From positions 1 to 64,000 of the forward strand of contig CAMVOC010000003.1 in the NCBI GenBank assembly GCA_947169045.1: DNA of 64,000 nt, given 5' to 3'. The notes beneath the pieces were generated by a model. The model made no database searches. It saw only the letters and a list, made by a program, of their open reading frames with translations, and was not told the DNA's origin. Below are positions 29,809-40,500 of this stretch, piece after piece. The number at the start of each line of letters is the position of its first letter. The first letter of the stretch is position 1. A program made the position numbers and the translations under genes. This DNA is from an uncultured bacterium (lineage in GTDB: Bacteria; Patescibacteriota; Gracilibacteria; Absconditabacterales; Absconditicoccaceae).

Positions 29809-32391
29809 ATGTCAGAAGAAACTACTACTCCTATTACTCCAATTAATAAAGAAATGGAGCACTCTGTGGAGAAAGAAATTTCTCAATCTTATATTGATTA
29901 CTCGATGTCAGTGATTGTCTCTCGTGCTTTGCCGGATACGAGAGATGGATTGAAACCTGTAGTTAGGAGGATTCTTTATTCTATGTATCAGCAGGGGAAT
30001 TTTTATAATCAGAAACATAAGAAATCTGCGACAATTGTTGGAGATGTAATGGGAAAGTATCATCCTCATGGAGATGCTTCGATTTATGAAGCGATGGTAA
30101 GGTTGGCACAACCTTGGTCGATGAGGTATCCGTTAATTGATGGGCAGGGAAACTTTGGTTCTATTGATGGAGATGGAGCTGCTGCGATGAGGTATACAGA
30201 GGCAAGAATGACAAAGTTGACCGAAGAAATGCTTAAAGATATCGAACAAGATACTGTTGCATGGAGAGATAATTTTGATGGGTCTCGTCAAGAACCTGTG
30301 ATGTTGCCTACGAAATTTCCTAATCATCTTTGTAATGGTACTATGGGAATTGCGGTAGGAATGGCGACAAATATGGCTCCACATAATTTAACTGAGGTGC
30401 TGGATGCTGCTCTTTTGCTGTTGCAAAAAGAGGGGAAACCTATGATGGCTACTGTGATTAATGATCTTTGACTTGAAGAGGAAAAGGAGGTGAAATATGA
30501 AGTAAGTATTGATGAAATTATGGAGATTATTAAAGGACCGGATTTCCCAACTTGAGGATATATTTTTGACTCAGCTAATATTAAGGAAGTTTACAAAAAA
30601 GGAAAGGGTTGAATCGTTGTACGCGGTAAAACTCATACTGAAATGTATGAAGATTCTCATGTAATTGTGATTGATGAGATCCCTTATATGGTTAATAAAT
30701 CTGCACTTGTTGCAAAAATTGGGGAATTGGTAGTCGATAAAAAGATTGAAGGAATTGTGGATATCCGTGACGAATCCAATAAAAATAAGAATCGTATTGT
30801 TTTGTATCTTCGTAAAGGTGTCAATCCTGATGCAGTTTTGATTCTGCTTTATAAATTTACTGATTTGCAGACTAATTTTAATATTAATAATGTTTCACTT
30901 GTAGATAACGCAACTCAACCGCGTTTACTTAATATTAAAGATTTGCTTTGGGAATTCGTGACTTTTAGGCGTGAGGTAGTTTTTAAGCGTTCTAATTTCC
31001 AGTTGAAAAAGGCAAAAGATAGATTGCATATTCTTGAAGGTTTGAAAAAAGCAATTGATATTATTGATGAAGTAATTGCAGCGATTAGATCTAGTTCTAC
31101 TCGTGCAGAAGCGAAGGAAAAACTGATGGCGAATTTTGATTTTTCTGATGAGCAGTCAGAATATATTTTGAATATGAGGCTTCAGGCATTGGTTGGCTTG
31201 GAGATTCAAAAAGTGGTTGATGAAATAGAAGAAAAGAAAAGGCTGATTGAAGATCTTACAGAAATTATTGCTAATCCAGCAAGGCTTGATGAGGTCGTGG
31301 CAGAGGAGTTTGAATATATGAAAAATAAGTATTGAGACGAAAGAATGACGGAATTAGTCGATGATACGAATGTTTATAATATTGCTGGAAGTATTAAGGC
31401 TTTACAAGCTCAGGCTGATAAGGTGAAAGAAGATGTCATTTGTTGGATTGGAAATGATTATTCATTGAGAGTATTGTATCAATCAAGAATTCAAGTAATC
31501 CCTGATGAGACGCTTGATTTAATTTATACTCATAACCAAGATAAACTTATTATTGTTACGGATAAAGGTGAGTTGGTAGTTCAGAGATTGAAAGATTTTT
31601 GAGGACTTACTATGGCAAAACCTGCGATTAACCTTAAGAAACATTTTGATTTGAAAGGAAAAATCGTATTTGCTAAGACGTTACATTTTAACTATGATTA
31701 TCTGGTATTTCTGACGAATCAAAATAATATTAAAAAGATTGATAAAAATCTGGTTCTTTCTTTTAAAAAGTTTCCAACCGTGGTGATGAATTTGGCAGAG
31801 AAAGAAAGAATTGTGGGAGTTGAAGCTGTAGTTGATAGTTATCATTTATGAATACTGAGTAGACAAGGACAAATGTTGTTGTTCCCTGTATCAGATCTTC
31901 GTCCAATGGGAAAAACTGCTGGTGGAGTTAAGGCAATTGAGCTGCTAGATGAAAAAGATGAAGTAGTTGATCTCTTCTTACATAAAGATGAGCCATTTAT
32001 TCTTATTCACTCTGATAAGAATGGAAAACTGCTTTCTCTTGAAGATTTGAAAATTTGGAAAAGGGCTAAAAAATGACAAATTGTGTCTACATGAAATGAT
32101 GAAATTGAAGGTTGAATCTCTATTGTCGAGGGGTCAATTAGGATTAGGTTTGATGATGGATCTTTGACTACTTTGCATTCTAATAATGTCTACTTGGATG
32201 AACCGGAGACTCCGCTTCGTAAAATGGTAGATCAGCATATTGATATTGTTTATCGTCCATGGGAAGAAAAAGATGAAAATATAAGGTATAAAGAAGAAAA
32301 AAAGAAAGCGGGAAAAGAAGAAGTAAGTTTATTTACGGATGTTGAAAAAGCACCAACAGAAGAGGAAAAACAAGAGGAAAAATCTGAGTAA
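29809..32391 (+). CDS. gyrA: Type II DNA topoisomerase subunit A (GyrA/ParC family)
   Basis: An 860-aa protein with [20 protein letters not shown], the DNA-gate helix [18 protein letters not shown] and active-site Tyr 129 in MRYTEARM. The C-terminal six-blade domain follows; about ten TGA codons encode Gly. At the two quinolone positions (E. coli 83 and 87) it has Ala and Glu. The canonical GyrA-box (QRRGGKG type) is not seen; the matching first blade reads [16 protein letters not shown]. It could therefore act as the ParC-like subunit, and gyrA is the best but not certain symbol. A charged Lys/Glu tail ends the protein. proS follows 51 bases later. Confidence 0.88.
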
Positions 32392-32442
32392 GTTTTGGGA
32401 ATATTTAGGGTAGTTGTATTTATTTTCTTTGTCGTTATTTTA

Positions 32443-33909
32443 ATGGCTATTACTTCAAGAAAAGAAGATTATTCTGCACGATATAATGATCTTGTGCAGC
32501 AAGCAGGTTTGGCTGAGAATTCTGCGGTTAAAGGTTGTATGGTAATTAAACCGTATGGATATGCTATTTGGGAGAAAATGAGAGATATTTTAGATGCAAT
32601 GTTTAAAAAAACGGGGCATCAAAATGCGTATTTCCCTTTGTTTATTCCTAAAAGTTTTTTTGCTAAAGAGGCAAGTCATGTGGAAGGATTTGCTAAAGAA
32701 TGCTGGGTAGTTACTCATTATAGGTTAAAGAATAAAGTTGATGGGAAAGGCATTGAAGTTGATCCTGCTTCGAAGCTAGAAGAACCGTTAATTGTTCGTC
32801 CAACTTCTGAAACAATTATTTGGGATAGTTATAAAGATTGGGTGCATTCTTATCGTGATTTACCGCTTTTGATCAATCAACGAGCGAATGTTACGAGAGC
32901 AGAGATGAGGACAAGACCTTTTTTACGTACTTCTGAATTTTTGCGACAGGAAGGTCATACGGCTCATGCTAGTGCGGAAGAGGCTCATGATGAAGCAATG
33001 AAAATGATTCAAGTCTATCATGATTTTTCTCAGCATTTTATGGCTCTTTTTAGTTATCGAGGAGAGAAACCTGCGCATGAGAGGTTCGCAGGAGCTGTAC
33101 ATACGTATACGTTTGAGCCAATGATGCAGGATTTTAAGGCATTACAAGCGTGAACTTCTCATGATCTATGACAAAATTTTGCTAAGGCATTTGATGTAAA
33201 ATTTCTTAATAAACAGAATGAACTTGAATATGCTTATGCTACATCTCGAGGAGTAAGTACAAGGTTAATTGGAGGATTGATTATGACACATTCTGATGAT
33301 AAAGGATTAGTATTGCCACCAGCATTGGCGCCTATTCATTTGGTTGTAGTTCCGATTTTTAAATCTGATGAGGATTTACAAGAGATTTTAAATTATCTTC
33401 AGTCTGAACTTGAAAAGATACAAAAAGCTGATTTTGCGATTGAAAGTGACTTTTTGTGAACATGGAAATCAGCTATTTCGGTAAAATTTGATCTTGATAC
33501 TCAAAAAACTCCTGGTCGAAAATATGCAGAATATGAATTAAAGTGAGTGCCTTTGAGAATTGCGATAGGGAAAAGAGATGTACAGCAGTGAATTGTTGAA
33601 ATTTTTAGGAGAGATACTGGTGAGAAATTACAGGTTAACATTAGTGAACTTGCAACGGTTGTGCTTCGTTTGCTTTCAGAGATTCAAACTAATCTTTTCA
33701 AAAAGCATGAAACGTTTACTCGTGAACATACCTTTGAAGTTGATCGTTTTGAGGATATTAAAAGCAGGATTGATCAAGGATTTGTACTTGCTCCTTGGGA
33801 TGGTACAAAAGAAAGTGCTGAAAAGATTCAAGAGGACTTGAAGGCAACTATTAGGTGTTTGCCGTTTGGAAGGGAAGATGGAAAGGTCCTCTTTGCAAAA
33901 AGTTATTAA
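32443..33909 (+). CDS. proS: Prolyl-tRNA synthetase (eukaryote/archaea-like type)
   Basis: A 488-aa class II synthetase that charges tRNA-Pro. Motif 2 is in [20 protein letters not shown], with VRPTSETI upstream and [14 protein letters not shown] (motif 3 region) after it. Its short length, the lack of the editing insertion and the C-terminal extension mark the archaeal/eukaryal ProS type that several bacterial groups also have. Five TGA codons encode Gly. ATG at 32443 is chosen because the preceding 16 codons in frame look like a chance hydrophobic run. Confidence 0.92.
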
Positions 33910-33945
33910 TGAATTGTCGCTTGTTAAGCTCTTTTTCTCGTTGCG

Positions 33946-34365
33946 TTATTCTAGGATAAGTTTGCATTGTTTCTTCTCACATTTTACTCCTTGTACGGCA
34001 ACACAGTCGTATTCACATATCATACCGTGGCTTTCGACTTGATATTGTCTGAAATCTTTGATGAGACTCTTGGCTGTTTCTACGTAGTTTTTGTGAATTG
34101 CTCTTCCACAGCCAAAAGGACATTCTGCGTAAAACCATGAGCAATCTGAGTCTTGTTCGCAGTAATTATGATCGGATAAAAATTTATTGATTTCAAATTC
34201 TGTTGGAGGAGTTGTAAGTCTTTCGTTGGGACATTTTGTTGTGATATTTGCAGGATTGGAAGTCATTTCTTCTCAGATTTTTCATGATTGATTGTGAGAT
34301 GATCCTATCCAGAACATTATAAAACATATTATCGTAAAGAGTACTACGAACGTTTTTTTCTCCAT
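33946..34365 (-). CDS. Membrane-anchored Cys-rich small protein
   Basis: A 139-aa protein. Residues 5-22 form a hydrophobic anchor or signal without a lipobox. The outer part has about ten Cys in pairs (CEQDSDC, CPFGCG, CEYDC, CEKKQC), probably disulfide-bonded. CxxDSDC...CPFGC resembles short bacterial secreted modules of unknown role. Two TGA codons near the anchor encode Gly, and with the standard code the signal would be cut off. It lies 36 bases beyond proS, in the opposite direction. Function unknown. Confidence 0.65.
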
Positions 34366-34383
34366 TTTTTTTCTTTAAAAGAA

Positions 34384-34414
34384 ATAAAAAACGATTCCAT
34401 CGTAGGAAATCGTT
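34384..34414 (-). terminator. Intrinsic terminator after the 103-aa gene
   Basis: On the minus strand AACGATTTCC / GGAATCGTT form a stem (one bulged base), followed by TTTTTATTTC. It lies 28 bases beyond the stop of the gene at 34442-34753. Confidence 0.7.
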
Positions 34415-34441
34415 CGTGAAAAGCAATACAATTTGTGAAAT

Positions 34442-34753
34442 TTATGCAGTTTTTTTTCTCTTGTTTATTTTTTGTTCAGAACTATCGATTTTAACTCTCG
34501 TTGGAGTCGCGTGTTTGTATTTCTCTATACAAGTGCTTATCTCTCATTCTAAAATCTCTTTATCGATGATCTTCTTCTTGTTTAATTGCATAATCTCTTT
34601 CTTGAAGAAAGGGAAATTTTTAAGGATGTTCTCTAATTTATGAGGGTTGAGCTCCGTTGATAGGAGGTTAAAAATCTGTTGTTTTATTCATTTTTTGACA
34701 TGAAGTGGCTTCATTTGGCTTTTTAATTCCTGTTTCATCTCTTGTTCAATCAT
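34442..34753 (-). CDS. Small basic hypothetical protein
   Basis: A 103-aa Lys-rich protein that appears only when two TGA codons (34688, 34544) are read as Gly. It starts MIEQEMKQELKSQMKPLHVK and ends in SSEQKINKRKKTA. Likely helical and cytosolic; no motif was recognised. It lies 55 bases downstream of the ftsE stop, may share its transcript, and is followed by a terminator. Confidence 0.6.
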
Positions 34754-34808
34754 GTTTATTAGAAGAAAAAAAGATAAAAATTCTGACACTTAACTGTTTG
34801 CTTGTGAT

Positions 34809-35477
34809 TTACATTTGAAAAATGCGTATGTTTGTCTTGCTTTTTAGATAATTTAAAAGATGAATATCATGTGTGATAAGACATATTGTTTGTCCGTTTT
34901 TGTTTGCATCTATTAAAATATCTCCGATTTCTTGAGTGTATTCTCGGTCGAGATTTCCTGTTGGCTCATCGGCAATGATACATTTTGGCTCATGGATTAA
35001 AGCTCTTGCAAGAGCAATTTTCTGTTTCTCACCTCCTGAAATGTTCTTGCTTGTCTTTTTGGGATCATCTTCAAGGTGTAGTTTTTCTAGTATTGCTTTG
35101 TATTTTGCGTTTATGGTATTTCTTCCCATTCCTTCCAGTTTGAGGGGATAGAGAATATTTTCTTTGATGGACATGGAGTGAATTAGTCTATCATCCTGGA
35201 AAATAATTCAAAGTTTTCTTCTATATCTTTGAATTTCGTCGTCACTGAGTGTAGAGAGATCATCCATTTTATAATAGACAGTTTTACTGTATGGTCTGAG
35301 CTCTCCTATGAGAAATTTTACGAGTGTTGATTTCCCAACTCCGGATTTTCCAATGATGACTGTGAAATCTTCTGGGAAAATATCGAAATTCAGCTTTTTA
35401 AAGAGAGGTTTTGTTTGCTCAGGATATCCTCGTGTGAGCTCTGTGATAGTGATTAAAGGTACTCTTTTTTCGCTCAT
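34809..35477 (-). CDS. ftsE: ABC transporter ATPase, FtsE-like
   Basis: A 222-aa ATPase with Walker A GKSGVGKST near residues 43-51, Q-loop IIFQDDRLI, signature ISGGEKQK, Walker B CIIADEPTGNLD and switch His in LITHD. The FQDxRLI and GNLD patterns are those of FtsE and close relatives LolD/MacB. With FtsX, FtsE controls peptidoglycan hydrolases at the division site. No ftsX is adjacent; the divergent neighbour is an MFS transporter, so the partner must be elsewhere. One TGA (35208) encodes Gly just before the Q-loop. Confidence 0.82.
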
Positions 35478-35569
35478 TTCTGAGATTTTTAAGAATAAAA
35501 TATTCTTTATAGTATATGTGGAAAATAAAAAAATAGCAATAAAAATCTGTCTATGAGGTTGCTTTTGCG

Positions 35570-35597
35570 TTGACTTTTTAGCTTATTTATATAGTAA
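35570..35597 (+). promoter_or_regulatory. Probable promoter of the MFS gene
   Basis: TTGACT (35570-35575) followed by overlapping -10 candidates in TATATAGTAATA (35588-35599), about 65 bases upstream of the ATG at 35663. Confidence 0.4.
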
Positions 35598-35662
35598 TAA
35601 GATCTTGTGCTTGAGATTACTATTTTTTTGTTGTTTTATTTTTACCTATTTTCTTTATTTAC

Positions 35663-36982
35663 ATGCATAAATTTTTTAAGAATTTCCCAGTTCAGGTCAG
35701 ATTTATCTCTCTCTCTTTATTTTTATTTATGTTGGGTTGGGGATTGGGAACTGATACATATTTTTCTATTTATGTACAAACGATTGTTGAAAGTCCTTGG
35801 GGAGTGATGATGATTGGGGCAATCTTGGCTTTGGCAAAGCTGCTTTTTGTCGTTCCTGTAGGAGAGTTGAATGATCGTGTGCATAGTAAACATTTGTTGT
35901 TGCTTGGGAAAATTCTTTATGTGGTGTGTGCTTTCTTTTTCTTTTTCGCAGGATTTTGGCATTCTTGGGAATGTTTGTTAGTTGCTGTTATTTTTAATGG
36001 GTTTGCAAATGCAATTACGTTTACGACATATCGTAGTTATTATGCTAAACATTCTACTCAATTTACGCGTACGCAGGTATTTTGATTGTATTTTTCCAGC
36101 TCTGCAGTGGCTCAATTGGTTGGGGCGCTGATTAGTGCAGTGCTGGTTAACTGGTTGGCATTGCCTTTTATGTATTTTTTTGTGGCAATTTTTGCTTTGC
36201 TCTCTCTCTTGCAGGATGATTATTTGAAGGAAAAAATCTCAAGACGTACTACTAGAACTCGAAAATCTTTATATCAAAGAGAAAGTCGTCAATATCTTAT
36301 GGAAATTGAAGATCCAGAGTTAGTCACTACTTCATTTTCTCATTTTTTATCTACGTTTTTTCAGGGAATCTTTTCTTTGAAAGCCTGGAAGAAAGTTTTT
36401 GATTTGTTAAAAGTTTCTCCTCGTGGACTAATTGTTGCGATGGGAACTGTGCTTTTTGCGTATTTATTAAATTATGTAGGATTCCTTTTTATCCCATTAG
36501 TTGCTTTGAATAATCAGCTATCTCTTTCAGAAATTGCTTTGCTTTTTGCTGTGATGAAAGTGCCTTATCTGTTTACTATGTTGACAGGGAAAATTGGGGA
36601 TAGATATAGTAAAAAATTAGTTATTGGAATCATTCTGATTTTTATGTCTATTTTTTATTTCTTGCTTGGAATGCAGGAAGATTTCTGGATTATTCTTGTA
36701 TTGACGTTTGCTATTTCTCTAGGGATTTCCTTTTTGTTACCTCTTTCTTCTGCGTTGGTAGTGGATTATACTCCACCTCAACATCAGGGGAAATTGGTTG
36801 GAGCTACGGATTTTTTAGGAAAACTTGGCGAAATTCTTGGTTCGCTGGGATTTGGGACTTTGGTGGCAATTGTTGGAAATCAATTAGGATTCATGATGAT
36901 AGGAATTGCTACATTTGTCCTTGGACTTTGGATTTCAGTTAAGAGACTTGTAAAACAGCGTAGATTAAAACATCGTGTCTAG
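35663..36982 (+). CDS. Major facilitator superfamily transporter
   Basis: A 439-aa protein with about twelve hydrophobic segments and a central charged loop (around residues 190-240), the MFS plan. The loop after helix 2 reads GELNDRVHSKHLLLLGK, a good fit to the family motif GxLaDrxGrk; its second-half equivalent is GKIGDRYSKKLVIG. Substrate unknown; drug or metabolite export are common for this type. One TGA (36083-36085) encodes Gly. Its 3' end overlaps the next minus-strand gene by 18 bases. Confidence 0.85.
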
Positions 36983-37258
36983 TAGATTTTCTAGATTATC
37001 TACTTCGTCTTGCTCTTGTTTTGCTTCTTGCGCTTCTTTTTCTTTCGTTTTTTGTAAATTTTTGATGTAAGCTTCTTGAAGCTGTGCTCTTTTTTCTACT
37101 ACGGCATTATGAATTGATGTCGTAAAGTGATTGTAAAGATATTCTTTGTATTCAGGTGTGAGCTCGTTTTTTTCCATCATTTTGATGAGATTTTCAGCTG
37201 GTTCTCGTAGTCCTTTTACTTTGTTAAGGACTTTGAGGATGTATTCGTCTTTGGTCAT
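36965..37258 (-). CDS. Small coiled-coil hypothetical protein
   Basis: A 97-aa protein, strongly helical and charged, with a Lys/Glu/Gln-rich second half (KNLQKTKEKEAQEAKQEQDE) that would form a coiled coil. No TGA codons. It converges on the MFS gene and overlaps its end. A TM segment or motif is not seen; function unknown. Confidence 0.6.
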   Translation of the reverse strand: MTKDEYILKVLNKVKGLREPAENLIKMMEKNELTPEYKEYLYNHFTTSIHNAVVEKRAQLQEAYIKNLQKTKEKEAQEAKQEQDEVDNLENLLDTMF

Positions 37259-37350
37259 TGACTGCTGGTTATGTAGTAAAATATTTCTGACAATTATAGA
37301 TAAAAAGCGGTCGTTTTCAAATTTTGGCAGTTTCTAGCGGAAATTTTATC

Positions 37351-37378
37351 TTGACTTTTTTATTTTTTCGATTATAAT
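37351..37378 (+). promoter_or_regulatory. Strong promoter of the giant gene
   Basis: TTGACT (37351-37356), 16-base spacer, TATAAT (37373-37378). It leaves a leader of about 117 bases before the ATG at 37502. Confidence 0.7.
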
Positions 37379-37440
37379 TTATTTTTAGCTCTTATGGCTT
37401 TTTATTAGTAAGGTATCACATTTTTTGTAAAAAGCAAGGG

Positions 37441-37475
37441 GAAAAAGCGAAATTTTCCTCTTTTTCTTTTTTTTT
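37441..37475 (+). promoter_or_regulatory. Terminator-like hairpin in the giant gene leader
   Basis: GAAAAAG (37441-37447) can pair with CTTTTTC (37460-37466), followed by a run of T. The stem is AT-rich and weak. It could act as an attenuator before the giant gene or be chance in T-rich DNA. Confidence 0.3.
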
Positions 37476-37501
37476 CTTTGTAAAAAGTTACAATTATTAC
37501 T

Positions 37502-40500
37502 ATGCACAAAGGTAAAAAGAAATTAGTTTTTTTAACGTTGTCAGTGTATTGTGCGGGGCTTTTGCTTCAGCATTTTTCAGCTTTTTTTGAAGTAATTGCA
37601 AAAGAGGTGAATGTTCCTCATGTAAATATTGTTGCTGTTTTAGTTGATGATCAGCTGGTTTCTCCGTTGAATAACGATCTTCAGCGATATGCAACTAATT
37701 ATATTCAGCAGGAAATTGTCGATAGTAAGGCGCTTGTCTTGCCTTTAGACCTTGCAAATCTTGATGCTCATGATGTTTATACGATGCTCGAGAATGTGTA
37801 TTTTGATGGGCTTTCTTGAGTCAATTCTTCCCTTGTTTGAGTTGTTTTGATTGGTGAAATTCCACTTCCAGTCGTTAATCAAGATGGATATATTTTCCCT
37901 ACGATTTTCCCGTATGTAGATTTCTTGGATCAGAAATATGTACGAGATGCTTCATCTCAGTATTTTATTCCTAATTGAAATGCTGATTCTCAAGCTGAAA
38001 TTTGGCATGGTTTGATCGATTTTGATACGGTAGAGGAGTATCATCAATTTTTTGAGAAAATTAGACAATATAAAGCTGATCCATCGTGATTTATTGGTGA
38101 TCAACTACGATATGAAGATTTTATTGCGAGTAAAAATGCTTTTTTGTCTGAGAATACTCAGTTTTATCAAAATAAATTATTATTCGCAGAGGATCTAGAT
38201 TATCAGAGATATACTCCGTTGATGCTTCAGCTTTTTCAGGCTGGTCAAAATGAAACAATTAATTCTTTATTGATGGGGCTTGGAGATGCTTTGCAAAAGA
38301 TGTGAGGCGCAGAGCTTGCTTCTGATTTTACTTATACGGATGCTGATGGGAATCTTCAGACGATGAGTGTCTCTGATGGGTTGTCTGCTGGAGTTAATTG
38401 ACAACTTCAAACAAAATCCGTTGAACAGGCCGTCAAAAAGAGTTTTTTGTTGGATTATTCTTCCTTATTTAATCCGATGTTGAGTGTGGTGCAGAGAGAT
38501 AACGCTTTGGCAGGTGGAAGACGAGTAAAAACTATTACTTGATCAGATGGAAATGCGACATTGTCGCCGAAAGTAGATTCTTCTGCAGAAATGATTACGA
38601 TGAAGGATTTGATTAATGGGGGAAACGTGAATATTCAAGGTGTGCTTACGAATTTCAATACTTTATTGGAGGATGCCGTGGATAAAAAAATAGAGAAAGA
38701 GCGTTATGATATGGATATTGTCTTGCCTGTGAGTTATAAGTCAGAGTTTCAGTTGGGAGTAGATATTGATTATCCATGGTGGTATCCGAAAAAACGTGAA
38801 ACGAAGATGATGCCGTTCTCTGTGCAGTATGATACTTTTTATTTTGGGAAGCGTGCGAATTTCATTACTTCGGCTCAAGAATTGAGCATGTATAGGGGGA
38901 CGTTTAGAAATTTAGAGACATTGAGTGGAGTGCAATATCCAGCATTGCCATATTCTTCACCTGATCAAAATCCGGTAAAGTCTGCTCATGATGTGACTAA
39001 TCTTATCTTGAAATCTATTGGTGCTTCTTATGATGTGTTTTCTACGCAGGTAGAGGCAAATAGGGGATATAATTTGAAAAATTCGCAAACTGAGTATGAA
39101 ACGTATCAGGCAGAAAAGACGTATGCTAAGTTTGAAATGACTTGTAAAAAATGGACTCTTGATTTGAGCTGGATTAAAGAGAATTGGAAATTTGGTTGTC
39201 AATTAGTACAACGATGACCTGCAAAAGATAGTTTCAAAGGGAAGACTTTGGAATGTGATCCAAATGATAGAAAGAAACAAGGTTGATGTGAGGATCTTTC
39301 TCAGTTTGCTCAGAGGAGGTGGGGAGGAGCTTCTCCGATTAATTTGGATATGACAGGGCTACAAAAAAATGGAACTTATGAACTTGTTGATTTTTCTGGA
39401 TTTAATGCAGTAAAGGAGATTTACGATATTGGAGGTAGTAAGGCATTACAGGAACCTGAACGGGATGCAAATAGTTATCTTGCGTATCAAACTTATGCTT
39501 CTCCAACGGCTATTAAAACGTATGAATGGTTACGCTCTGACGAAACGGAAGAAAAGGATTGGTCTCCTAGTCAGATATTGAATACGAGTTTTTATTATGA
39601 TTCTTTGCCGGATGAAAGATATCCGAGGCGATCGTTACATTTGCCATTTGAAGAGGTAGATTATTTTGCTGATCGTATAGGTCTTCCTGGTCTTACGCAG
39701 TGGGATGTTAAGCGTTGAGAAGAGGAGAATACGTTTTCACAATCTCAACAAAAGGTTCCTGAAGATAAAAAGAAATGTACCAATAGTGAAAAGACAGGAG
39801 ATCCAAATCGTTGTGCTTCTTACAAGGAATATACGTATAAAATTATTCCTTCTGTGGTGAAAAATACGGCAACAAAACTCGATGAATTAAATGGATATCA
39901 AACGACGTTGTTTGCTACGGGAGGGGAGAGACATTATTATTTCCAAATGTTGTCGAAAGCGATTGGGAAATTGGAAGCGAATATGACGGGCGCATCTGTG
40001 CGTCAAATTCATGAGTTATGATCAGGAATTCAGCTTTCTTTATCCTCTCTTTCAGATCGTTTGTTGGCGATTTCTGGAGAAGTGGCTTTAGCAGGGAATT
40101 TAAACAATAGTAAGATTGCGGGGGAAGTGGATGCGATTGCAACGAATTTGAAAGAAAATCAAGAATTATTCACTCAAATCTATGATTTGTTGGATGCTAT
40201 TGAATCGAGCGCAGTTGTGATGGCGATGGAAGAGATTAGAATGGAAGAGGAATCTTTGATTAATCAGGGGGTAAAGATTCCGTTTGCGAGCGGTTGGTAT
40301 GCAGATATTAAGCAACATTTGGAGAGATTGACGAGCTTGTATGTTGCTAATATGGTTTCAGCATATAAGGAGGAATATTCCGCTATTGAAACTCAACTTG
40401 CTAGTTTGTCGAGCACTACTCAGGACATTATTGATTCTGATGCATATAAACTTGCTGTAGATGCGAGATATTTGGATGTTTCTACGCAAGAACAGCTTGA

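Noticed and set aside
34416..34643. A + strand hydrophobic ORF of 75 residues
   Set aside because: It is the complement of the 103-aa minus-strand gene, whose terminator and codon pattern are better supported.
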